Origin: Marsupella aquatica
Lineage: Eukaryota > Marchantiophyta
Reading direction: 5' to 3'
DNA length: 64,000 bases
Assembly (NCBI GenBank): GCA_973895155.1
Contig: OZ316896.1
Location: forward strand, 12,462,001 to 12,526,000
Shown: positions 37,038 through 48,700 of the stretch, piece by piece
How positions within the stretch are numbered: the first letter of the stretch is position 1
Layout of the letters: the number at the start of each line of letters is the position of its first letter
Notes under the pieces: generated by a model
Databases searched by the model: none
Told to the model about the DNA's origin: nothing
What the model saw: the letters and a program-made list of their open reading frames with translations, nothing else
Position numbers and translations under genes: made by a program

Positions 37038-39238
37038 TATCCTATAAAGCTATAGCTCCCGTCCCCAACCTTACACATTCATTACATACCCCCATGGGAA
37101 GTTCTTCCAAATTTGCTGGATGCACATGTATCCACATCAGCATGATTTGTCACTAACAAGAAAAGTTAGTTGTACAGAAGAACCAAATTTGACTATTTGT
37201 GTTTGAGGCAAAGCAAAGAAAACACTTAGACGTGTAATCGTAAAAACAATGGAAACTGAAAAAGTAACATTTCATATAAACAAAGAAAAGTGTAAAATAG
37301 GGGTGAAAAAAATAATATTTGGATGATTTTCTGGTAATCTGTTTCAATTTTCTATTGAATTTACCAAGGTAACATAATAAACTCGAGAAACCTTTTGGTT
37401 ATGTACTATGGATAGGGGAGTAACAAGCAAAGATAAGAAACATAATAACTACTATGGGTAGAAGAAGATCAAGGGACTCTAAGTACTTTCAACTACTATG
37501 GACAAAGTAATATTTTACATGAACTGTATGAAATGTTATATATATATTGTATAGACATAGAGGTACTAAGTGAAAAGTTTTGCATGGAGAATTTCCTCAT
37601 TATTATCATGAATGTATTCTTATTTGTCTTCAATGAAATTCTCCTAACTACCTTTAAAGTTCATTTCATTTAGAATTCTCCATTTATTCTTTGTCCTCTA
37701 ACTCATCTATTTATTCCAATGTGCAACTCTTCATGACTCCACGTAGTTTAATAAAAACTCAAACTAATTGTGCCTCTCTCTTTTGGACCTTCCTAATAAG
37801 ATGCTCGAAACAACCTCTAAATTAGTTCGTGGACCCCCTAGCTACATTTTTAGGCCTTGTTTGAGTGGAAATAATGTATGTATATTAGTTTTAGCTCAAG
37901 TTGTGTGAGTCTATTATGGTCCAAAGTGATCTGGTAACACATGTTATTATGTTGAGATAGTTGTACAAATTTTAGTGAAAATATAGGATAAATTACCTCA
38001 TCCAAATGTGATTTTGCAATAGTCTTCACAATGACTAGTAAAATGAGGGCTTTTAGCTTGAGTTTTGAGAGGCTAATATGGTTCATAATGCTCTGCTAGC
38101 AGGCATTAAAACACTTAAGATATGTGAGATATTTTAGCTAATTTTAGAACATGAATAAACCCAAGGCACATTTTGTTAGAGTTAGTTGATTTGGGCATTG
38201 GATGACACTATATTCTACCACTAAAGTGCCATGGGCACTTTGAGTTGAGAAAAATACTTTGTCAAGATCAATTGAGAAGACTGCTTTTCTCAACAACAAA
38301 CCCTAAGCTTTCTAGTAGTTGAGCCCTGTTAATTTGTAAAAGATAAATTGTCAATGTACTTTCAAATAATTGGAAATTCTGGAGATTTCATTGAAGTCTG
38401 ACTTTGGCTAGTTTTGAATTAGAGGTTAATAGCCTCATGACCTTGACGCAACTATTCACCAAATGGAGAAGGGCAAAGCTAGTTTTGAGAAGAGAGAAGT
38501 CTCATTAGGAATGGAAGCTGGTAATCATGTTGTGTTGAACAAGTAGGATAGATTTTCTCACAAAATCATTGTGAACCCATTGAGCGATGGCTTGAGCAAT
38601 TTTTTCAACTGCCACATGAAACTTTGCGTTGTAGGTTGAAGTCGACAACATGATTTATCACAAGCAGTTGTCAAAATCATGCCTTTTCGCTACATGCAAC
38701 CAAATTCTCAAGAGAGTCAATAGTCACTTCGTGGCAAGTCCATTTGAAACTAGATCAATGTCTGATCAAATGAATTGTATCAATTCATTGAGTTCAAGTT
38801 TCGACCATGGCATTTTGCCTGAATTGCAAAAGGCTAGAAATCTTACTCCATGTGCTGGTTACTCGTTAACAAGGAAATTATCAAGTTAGTTATTAGTCAT
38901 TGTTTAATATATGAAAAATACTTTTCAAATCTTTGAATTTAATTTTTAAAATTGGATACGTAACTAAAACGGTTACATAGTGACAGTTTTACCTGTCTTG
39001 CTCTTTGCCTTTCTAAAATTTACATTTCTTTTTATGGCATGGCATCCCAAAATTTACACCCAAATTGACGCAAACACGAATGAAAACTGTAAGTTTGATT
39101 CACAAAACCGACGAGTCTTGTTTGTTGCGGTTGTTGTTGACGTGGACATTCTGGTGCCACGAATTTTGGAAGGGACCCCTGGTCCGGAACAAGGTTTTGT
39201 ACACCTTATCCTCCCATTTAGTTGTGCCTCTATCTTCA
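37038..39238. other. Gene-free stretch
   Basis: AT-rich sequence with many short ORFs and no recognised gene, RNA or repeat array. Confidence 0.4.
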
Positions 39239-39435
39239 CCGCACGTTAAATCTACACCGCGTTAATGTTCCCTGATCGTCTTGGGGCCCTGTACATTGCC
39301 CATCCCAGTTCCCAATGTTGTTGCCCGCTCCGGCGTGAGTCTGTCAGAACATAAACTAAGACTCTATCATTTTGTCGAGTATACGGGGCCCAAGATGATC
39401 AAGGAGCATTAACACGGTGTACATTTAACGTGCGG
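39239..39435. mobile_element. Foldback/MITE-like element with 55-base inverted repeats
   Basis: CCGCACGTTAAATCTACACC (from 39,239) through TTGGGGCCCTGTA (to about 39,293) is mirrored by TACGGGGCCCAAGATGATC through GGTGTACATTTAACGTGCGG (39,382-39,435). About 47 of 55 positions pair. The loop is close to 90 bases and non-coding. TATCTTC occurs close to both flanks, but I cannot call a clean target duplication. Confidence 0.7.
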
Positions 39436-40069
39436 TTATATCTTCTACAGTAGAACTTCTTACGGTGCTCATCAATGGTGGGAACCAACCAGGCATTCTA
39501 AAATCTACACTTGAGGTAGTCTATTCCCAGACTGTCAGTACACTAATGCAGTCTTCCACGCAAGGATGTACCAGAGTATTTTTTTAATGTTATTTGTTTT
39601 TGGCCAGAGTGTGGAATGTTACCTGGTGTGCATTATAAATGTTAATAAGATTCCTTATCTAATTTTTGACGTTAATTTCCAGCCATTAGATCTCCCAGAT
39701 TCAAGGACAACTATGAGATTCTGCATAATGCTGTTTACGGACCCCCATTAGGGGTCTCTTGCAAATTCTCTGCCATGAGGTTGCGCCACATCACCACAAC
39801 CAGCCACAAACAGGAATGATCCTACTTTTAGCAATAACAAACGTGCACATTCCTGTTTGTGGCAAAAGCAACGTAATTTTTGGGGCGCCATGCCGTAAAT
39901 ATTAAACGTAAAAAAAACCAAAATACAAAGGAAGAGATGTCATTTAGTAAAACAAAGTTACCATTTTGATGTTTGTCAAAGATATATCAGTGTTTTATAT
40001 CAAAATTCTTGTATTTTTTAATTGTAAATGTACATAGTTAAAATCCCTTTGGCTTCACATTGTAAAACT
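39436..40069. other. Gene-free stretch
   Basis: No recognised gene. CACATTCCTGTTTGTGGCA (near 39,846) partly mirrors CCACAAACAGGAATGATCC (near 39,805), a short inverted repeat. Confidence 0.4.
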
Positions 40070-40565
40070 AAATAATAAATCTCCTTAGTACTTGATAAAA
40101 TCTGTCAATGTTTGATTCATTGGAAAATTCAAGATCAAGATTTAGAAACTCATGATCTCTTTAGTAATGTCATGATAAAATCTCAATGTCACACTCATTA
40201 GAAAGTTAGAGTAAAATTAAAAACTAATAATCTCCTTAGTACTTGACAAAATCTATCAATGTTAGGTTCATTGGAAAGCTAGAGAAATTTAGATACTCAT
40301 GATCTCTCTATTTCTTGACAAATAATCTCAATGTCACACATTAGAAAGCTAAAGAGATTGAAAATCTCCTGATCTCTTGAGTACAGTGACAAAATCTGAA
40401 ATGAATTTGTCAATGTCGGATTCAATGTTAGAAAGCTAAAAGAATTCATGAACTCATGATCAAAATTTATTATACTCACACTCATTGGAAAGGCAAAGAA
40501 ATTCAAAAACTCATATGGAACTTGACAAAATTTGTCAATTTGAGGCTCATTGGAAACCCTTTCTC
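40070..40565. repeat. Degenerate 70-85-base tandem array, about six units
   Basis: Units combine TTGACAAAATCTGTCAATG, TTCATTGGAAAGCTA, AAATTNAGAAACTCATGATC and TCTTTAGTACTTG in a fixed order. Some units substitute CAATGTCACACTCATT. The period varies through small indels. No coding potential is seen. Confidence 0.65.
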
Positions 40566-42979
40566 GATTAAGAGATATCACAATCTCGTCACCGTCACAA
40601 ACTTAGCCACTACAAATTGATTTCTTTGATTACGTCGTCATCGCTAGTCCACAATGCTTGCTTCCCGGCTTGAATTGTTCGCATCTCTTAGATAGTCTTC
40701 AACTGAAAACACAGGTTGACGCCAAATGTAGCCTCTATGTCAAAGAAACAATTGTTGGTCTTCCCTTCACACCATAGCTTTCTTAAAAATAACTACAAAT
40801 CCTTTGTTTGAAATGATGGCTTGTTTGTTTTGTGTGTTCTTCCCACCAAATCGACAAGCGCTCTTTTGCCAACAACTGAGTGTTGTGCTCCAGTCTGTCT
40901 TGTGGCGGTAATGCTCAATGCAACTCACAAACAATCAATCAACAAATGGTTGAAAGATGATTTCTCCAATGTGTAAGCAAAACCTATAAAAAAACTCAAT
41001 TCCTCCACATTCAACCTTTCGTTTGATAAATCTCTATCTTTTGAGCATTTGTTTTTGTACGAGCACACACCAACACCATCGGGAGACTCAAAATCGTTAG
41101 TTACCGCCTTGATGAAAATTGATTTCACTTAATCACACACACATTCCTTGGATAAACATGGGGGTCCACAGATTAATTTTGACTAGAGGATATATGAGAA
41201 AAATACGAGTTAATTTTAGTTACTTAGCCAAAAGTGAGTGATACTTTTGGTAGCGGTGTGATCTAGTGAATCTTAGCCAACAAAAGAAGTGCCCTCGTAT
41301 TTGTTAATGTTTTTTCAATTTCACAAAAGTGAGGAATGTCACCGGGTTTGTGAAATAGCTGATGCTAAGAATTTTTATTATTATTATCGAATTTACCGTT
41401 AGATATCTTTAGAGTTTAGGATGGCCATCAGATTTGGGCTAATGGAGTTAATGTGGCTAGATGCGAAACTGGATATTCAAGGAGAACTAACGTACTAATT
41501 TTCGACAACAGGGGTGGCAAATACTTTTTACTGGGATAAAATTTGGCGAATTTTCGCTCTAAAAAATACACTGCACGTACCCTAAAAAAGAAGGCGCTTC
41601 GACGAACTTTGTTGACCCATGCTTCTCCGAATGATTCCCAGCATGAGTGCGAGAGGTAATAAGACAGACAGTCTTGTCTTTTCGAGCTCTCTTTATTCTT
41701 TGGTTCATTTCGTGGTTGGCTGGTTTTCTCCGCTCCAGCTCTGGCTATGGAGTCCATCTCTCTTTTCCTTTTCGCTTTGAATGGCTTTTGGAGTTCCACC
41801 TTTCTGTCTGCTGCTGATGCTCCAGCTTCTGTTCTCGTGAATCAGAAGAATGCTCACCACATCGTCTCGTGAAGCAGAAGAATGCGCACCACGTCTTTAA
41901 TGAAGGAGCTCTGTTTTTGAGGCCTTCAGTAAGCTTTCTCGATTGTGATTAATTGTTCGTCTCTCATTTGCGGTAGGAGTGAATGAGTGAGAGAGACGCA
42001 CACGCTCGAGTAGTGCACCACCCGCTCCGAACTCTATTCTCATTGCGTCCGTTATCGTGCTCGTTCGGATCCTCGTGGGGTTTTGGTGTGACGGTCTTGT
42101 CACAACATTAGCAAAATTAGTACTATGTACTACATAGTATAGCCGACGCATTCTTCCCGGTTTTCCGCCTCTCTATTTGCTGTCTTTACGAGGCTTGATT
42201 TTCAATACCATTCATTCATCCTCTTTGGCTTGGTTCTTATTCTATTAATTCATTGATCCCCGGCTCTAATTCGCGTTGTGTGTGTGCGTGTGTCTCTTCT
42301 GCATGGTGTCGGTACAGTAGTGTTTCTGATTCTTACTGCGGATTGACCGGGCGACTGTAGCTTGTGGCGCCACATTCTTGCTCGGTGGTGCTCCCAAAGC
42401 TTTACGAAAGATTCAGTACGGTATCACTGTGGAGGTTATTCTGTATTATAATTAATCCTGTTGGCTCTGTTCCCTGAGGTCTGTCAGCACCGCAATCGGC
42501 TGAATTTCCTGTACTATCGGTGGAGAAACATTGAAGGGATCGTGTTGTTGAATGCGGTGCGTCTGTAGCTGACCGGGAGCTTCAAACTTTGGCTCAGCAT
42601 TATAATACCTCGCTCTTCTTTGCCTACCAAAGTGACTTGTCTATGCATCGGAAAAAACTGGAACAATTTGTCCCGCAATTCGCACAACAGTGACCTCGAG
42701 TAGCATTGCCCGACGATCGCTGACCTACAAGCTAATTTCCTTCAATCTCTCCCAGCTGCTGAATCGAACCAAGATTCCCGGAAAATATCCCGGTAGGGCT
42801 ATAGGAGGTTGGACTCTTCTCTGTGGCCTATGAAGAAGTGGAAGAAGCATTTTCTCCCCCATTCGTCCTAATATTTGCCCGTCATCCACGGTGGTCCCGA
42901 TACGGTATTTATCCTCCCCCGAAACGAAATCTGGGAGCTCGGGCGGGAATCTTACTTTTTTCGAAGGGGTCTAGATCAC
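40566..42979 (+). promoter_or_regulatory. Upstream region of TPP2
   Basis: No gene is recognised here. A 32-base imperfect tandem duplication (TCTCGTGAATCAGAAGAATG..., 41,833-41,864 and 41,865-41,895) and pyrimidine-rich sequence from 41,660 on suggest that the TPP2 promoter and 5' untranslated region lie in the last kilobase. I could not identify a TATA box or start site with confidence. Confidence 0.3.
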
Positions 42980-45711
42980 ATGCAATCCTTTGTCTCGTTG
43001 TCCGGTCCCCCGCCCCTTCCGAGCACCCTATCGTCATACAATTATCATCTCAGCTGCTCCGCCAGAGTATTTTTCATTCCTACTCCGGCTCCGGCAGAGG
43101 ATGGTCTAAATCTATATTCTCAGCGCTCAGTGAGAAATGCTGGTGGTCGTTTCTGTTATGTTCACCGACTGACGAAGAGTGGGAAGCCGAGGCAGTGGAC
43201 CAGTGCAGCAAAATCTGCTGGGGTTTATCATCTGTTTTCATCACATGCAAGTTGGAAGCGGCAAGGTTTACTCCTTTCCGCATCTGGAGAGCTGTGTCGT
43301 TCCAGGAAAAGAGTTTCATTACGATCAGGGTCTGGGGAAGATTTATCGACGTCCAGCATATGTAATCGGGGGTCACCTGTCACTCAGCACACGGTAGGAA
43401 GCACGTTAGACACATCTTCTCAAAGATTTTATGCTGAGCCACCTAGTCCCGAAGCTCGAATATTGGCCATGTCACGGGACGAAGATTCGAAGGTTGAAGA
43501 AGATCCAGTAAGCAGGAGCTCAGTATTTTTAGCTGGTCTGATGCCTAAGAAGGAAATTGGAGCGGACAGGTTCTTGGTGCAGCATCCTTCATACGATGGC
43601 CGGGGTGTGACAATTGCGATATTCGGTAACTGCAGACACCACTAGTGTGATGGAATTGGGATAATTTGAACATGTACCTCATGGCTGTAGGGTTTGATAC
43701 AACTGTGTAGTCAAAGCAGGAGATGATTGGCTCGAATCCAAGTCAATCTATGTCTTTTTACTTGGTTCTTGCGCAATCTATCTAGATCCAGGGAGTTCTC
43801 TACTTTTCCATTGGTAATAAGGCAATTTTTACATGTTATGACAAGGTTACGAAAATGTCGTTGATTTCCTTAAGGTTTTCGAAAGATGTGTCCCTTGCAA
43901 GGCCGGATTGTTTCTAAATCACTGTAATGATGTTGTCGGTTTGCAGACTCGGGGGTAGATCCAGCAGCTAAAGGTTTGCAGATTACACCAGATGGCAAAC
44001 CTAAAATCGTGGACGTTCTCGATTGGTAAGTAATCTGTTGTGTGCGTCAAAGTTTCCCATTTAGAATCTTCATGTTGACGGGGAAATAATGCCCAAGTGC
44101 TGCAGCGGAAGCATAATCACACTCAGTTTGGGGGTCCCCATCGGAAGCTAATAACCCTTCACTTCTCTTCACCGCAGCACAGGGAGTGGTGATGTAGATA
44201 CGTCTACAATTGTAACAGCAGATGACGAAGGATTTATAGTTGGAGCTTCAAGTACGCTACAGGGAGTTCGCCTTTTGAGTCCTGTCTTCAAGAGAATCGT
44301 TTTGTAGATTCAAGGCATTCATTACTTTCGGCGATTCCTGTGAAGGCAGTTCTCGGTTGATACTTCGTTTTGTAATGCTGTCTCAATCCTCATTTGTAAA
44401 CTTGAAGGTGCTCGACTTCAGATCAACAAATCTTGGAAGAATCCTTCGGGGGAGTGGCGTGTGGGCTCGAAATTAGTATATCAGCTATTCACCGACAGCT
44501 TGGCGTCCAGAATCAAGGTGCTCTGCCCGGTGTGGTCCTTCCTGACAATCTCATCAGATTTTACCCAGCTGGGCATTATGGACATTCCCGTGAAACTCGA
44601 AAGAGTTGGTATCATGCGTGCTGGGACTATCAATTCTAAATCTGTCCTGTTGTTGTGCAGAAAGAACGGAAAAAGAAGTGGACAGAAGTTCACCGGGAGG
44701 AAATCACTGAAGCTCTTCGCCGATTGACAGCATTTGATGTGGTCAGTACCTCTCACTTTTCTGCAGCTGACAATCAAGGAAGGTAGGCTGGGGATTAACA
44801 TTTTAATCATTCTGAGAGATACAATGTGAATAAGTTTCGCTGACCTGCTGAGAGAGTTCCAGGCGTGTGAAGTCTTAATCAACATGGGAGGAGCACTGCT
44901 GAGGCATTCATTCTCTTTTGTCGCAAGGGTTCACCGTTGGCCCGTTGAGCTCAGTCTTGTCTCTTCTGCTAGGTTTGAAAACTTACAAAATATTTTGGTG
45001 TCTATTGTGCAGAGAAATCCAAAAGCGTCAGAGGCATCGTTGAAGAAAGAACGTGAAGATTTGCAGGCTCGATATGACCTCCTACAGAAGCTTTCAGATG
45101 TGAGCATTCTTCACTTACTTACATATTTAGCATCTAAACAAATGATCGAAATAAATGTGAGCCATCCATTGGTATTGATGATCCAGACGAATTGAATTTT
45201 GAGAATACTTCTCGAAGTCAAAAGGCTAATTATTAATTGCGCTAAACCCAATATTACAACGGTGCTGCAGTGCACCTATCCATTGCTGTTTGTGAGCTCA
45301 AGATGTCTGAATTGAACTCCTACGAACGTCCACGATGCTCCATATAATAAGAATTTAAGTTGCGCTATTTCATTATGAGCATGACCCGCACGAAGCCACA
45401 TTTCAATCTACTGATTTTTAAAACCTTGTAAGTCTAGAACACTTTAAGTAGCAAGAAAACGATCTTCATGATGTCAATAAAAGTGTCCATTTGAGCCTAT
45501 ATGAAAGTGAAGATATTAAAACTACAAGTATCTGAAATTGGCCTTTGTAACTTGTAAATGACTTTCAGAGCTATGACGACAAAGGTCCAGTTATTGATGC
45601 GGTTGTGTGGCATGATGGGGAAGTCTGGCGGGTGGCCCTAGACACCCAAGACATGGAAGGGGACAGCGGATCTGGAAAGCTTTCCGATTTTTCTCCGCTC
45701 ACCAATTACAG
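42980..45711 (+). other. TPP2: TPP2 exons 1-7 (N-terminus, catalytic Asp, Asp-His insert)
   Basis: Exons: 42,980-43,625; 43,947-44,025; 44,178-44,251; 44,408-44,517; 44,661-44,741; 45,013-45,099; 45,569-45,711. Landmarks are [16 protein letters not shown] and IAIFD (exons 1/2), [11 protein letters not shown] (exon 3), [20 protein letters not shown] (exon 4) and [18 protein letters not shown] (exon 7). The donor of exon 5 could shift by three bases (GTG or GTGGTC). Confidence 0.88.
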
Positions 45712-48700
45712 GTAGTTTCTGCCGCTCTTTGTCCTGGTTCTATGTCCGCTGCAAGGAATATTTAAGTAGAACAAACTTACACTCCATTTCTTGCTGCAGA
45801 ATTGAGCGCAAGTATGGAACTTTTAGCCGCGTGGATGCTTGTACGTTTGTTACCAACGTGTATGACAATGGAAATGTCTTGAGCATTGTTACGGATAGTT
45901 CCCCACATGGGACTCATGTCGCCGGAATCACTGCTGCGTATGATCCTGAGGTACCCATGCCCAAAAATTCGATTCCTTGGAGTGAAGTTTTCACTATCTT
46001 TGACGTTTACACGTGTTTAGAAACTTAGTGTCCTGTTAGCATCTGAAATTGAAATACTGGGTAATTCTTTCCTGTGTATAAAAAAAGTGTAAAAGATTTC
46101 GTGTACGTTTCTAGAATTACTACTCCAATGTCTTACCTCCCATGTTGACTCTCTAAAATCGTTTTGCGCACAGTTATATTTTCCATCTAATTTGCTAATC
46201 TGGTCTAGTTTTTTTGTTGCACAATTAATGTGGGTTTCGAAGAATAAGTCAAAATCTGTTATCAGTTAATAATATCAGTTAATAATGCGGTGGATTGTTC
46301 TCATCAGGAGCCATTACTCAATGGCGTGGCTCCAGGCGCTCAGCTTGTGTCGTGCAAAATTGGAGATTCACGTCTTGCGTCAATAGAAACTTGCACTGGC
46401 CTAACGCGCGCTCTAATCGCAGTGATTGAGGTACTGTGTTTAAACGAAACTGCTTGTTGTTTTGTGAGTATTGCTCCTGAAATTTCCCATCAGCATATTT
46501 CCGTCACGTCGCGAACTGTATTTGTAGTCTATTACTGTCGTATCACATCATAGAGACGGGGATCATTTAACTTGGAGGCGGCCGTTTTGGTTCAAATGCG
46601 GGTGAACAAAATTGTAATATTCATGTTTTGAGAATCTGTGAGAGGCATCGTTTATAGGCCGTTTACTTCACTGCAGAATAAATGCGATCTAATCAACATG
46701 AGCTACGGTGAGCCTACTACAATGCCAAATTCTGGGCGTTTCATAGATCTTGCCAATGAAGTAAGTCTCTTACATGCAATGTAGCTTTCTGTTGCCTAAT
46801 GAGAGTATTTAGACAATTCGCAGAGAACACGTTGTGAGCCCAAATAGAAGGATCCACGTTAAATTTCGTGGGTTTTTCACACTGACGTGCATATCTTGTT
46901 CACATTGGTGGCAACAAGCAAATGGCCAATTACATAGAGCGAGTGAATCACACCAACATTTGGACTAGAAAGGCCATTAGTAAGAAACAGAGGGTTATAC
47001 GGACTTAGCTTGGGAGAGATTGTCATATTCCTCTTACTTGTGGATGCAATATAGGCTAGACAACGAACGGTTAAAGAGCGTGGAAAGGTGACTTGTACTG
47101 TCCGGTCAGTTCATGAGAAGTTTGCTAATTCCGCAGCAGTTTCTCCCACTTTACAAACATCTTATCAGGTGTTGCAGAGTTACACTTGTTAATTATGAAC
47201 GCCAATTTTTCGTGATTGTAGGTTGTCAACAAGCATGGAGTCATATTTATCAGCAGTGCTGGGAACAATGGGCCTTCTCTTAGTACTGTAACTGCACCAG
47301 GTGGCACTTCATCAAGTATTGTGGGTATTGGTGCGTATGTCTCTCCTGCAATGGCATCTGCATCACATTCCATTGTCCAGCCCCCAGCGGAGGGCCTGCA
47401 GTACACTTGGTAAGACTGACAGCAAAGCAACTATACTCGTTGACCAATAAGCTAGATGAGCAATACCGATCGACTGCGCTCATGTGATCAATTTTTTTTG
47501 AGAGTTCAAGGAGTGCACATAGAGCTCTAAACATGATAAATACCATGGTTCAATCCTAATTATCTTAGAAGTATAGAGCTATATACTTGAAGCTACCAAT
47601 AATTTTCGCCATTGCAAAGATCAATCAAATTCAATATCCAAGCATATCTACTTTTGAAGAACCGGTGATCATTTAATTCAAAATATCTGCGAATAATCTG
47701 GTGATTGAAAAAATGACCAGCTTAGACGACCATCTGGTCAGGTGGTTGAGTTTCAATGAATGAATTGTTTGAAGCAATCAGTCCAAGGGTGACTAGAGTT
47801 CAGTCATTATCGTTTAGTGAAGATGCTGTGATCGAGAAATGGCTGGTCATGGTAGAAGTGGATCATTAGCATAAAATGTGGTTTACTTGAGGGGTCAATC
47901 GTAAAAAGTCGCAGTCAACTGTTTTGGAATTGGGAACTTAAATGTCTCAAACTGTTGCCTCTTAATTGACAAGGTCAAGTAGAGGCCCCACTCCAGATGG
48001 AGACCTAGGGGTGACTTTAAGCGCTCCTGGGGGAGCAGTTGCTCCCGTGCCAAAATGGACTCTGCAAGGTCGGATGTTGATGAATGGAACGTCGATGGCC
48101 TCCCCTTGTGCATGTGGAGGTGTTGCATTGGTTCTCAGTTCTCTGAAGGTATGGGTATTTAACATTGTTAATGTGCGCCTCTTGTACAAAGTTATGGTTA
48201 TGCTGTTTCATTTTTCCTGCAAGTTTATGGTTGATAGAGATAATTTTCGCTTAAAACTAGTTGCAATGGATGAATCTCCACGCTAATAGTTAATGCTTGG
48301 TTGATTTGCAGGCAGAGGGGCAAGTGATCAGTCCCCATGTTGTGCGGAAGGCCCTAGAAAATACCGCTACAAAACTTAGCGAAAGTCCAGTTGAGCCACT
48401 TACAACTGGCCGTGGACTCTTGCAAGTAGACTTGTATGTCCCACTTCCAAGATGGTTTGTAAATGATATCAATTGCAATCCAGTCCTGTTTGAACTGGGT
48501 GGTAAGGTCTGGTCGTAAGTTCCTGAATTATGATATTGATAAGACCTGTGTTGTAGACTGGCAGGAGCACGCTGCCGTGAAGGTTATTTGACGGCTTACA
48601 CTCAACATCTTAGACCTGAGAACAAATTGATCAGAACCTTGCGCATCATAGATGGCCAATTGCAACAATAATTGGTTCTTAGTGACATCATGAATTGAGA

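Noticed and set aside
42875-42979. Extension of TPP2 upstream of 42,980
   Set aside because: The frame is open, but 42,875 is TTG. No in-frame ATG precedes 42,980.
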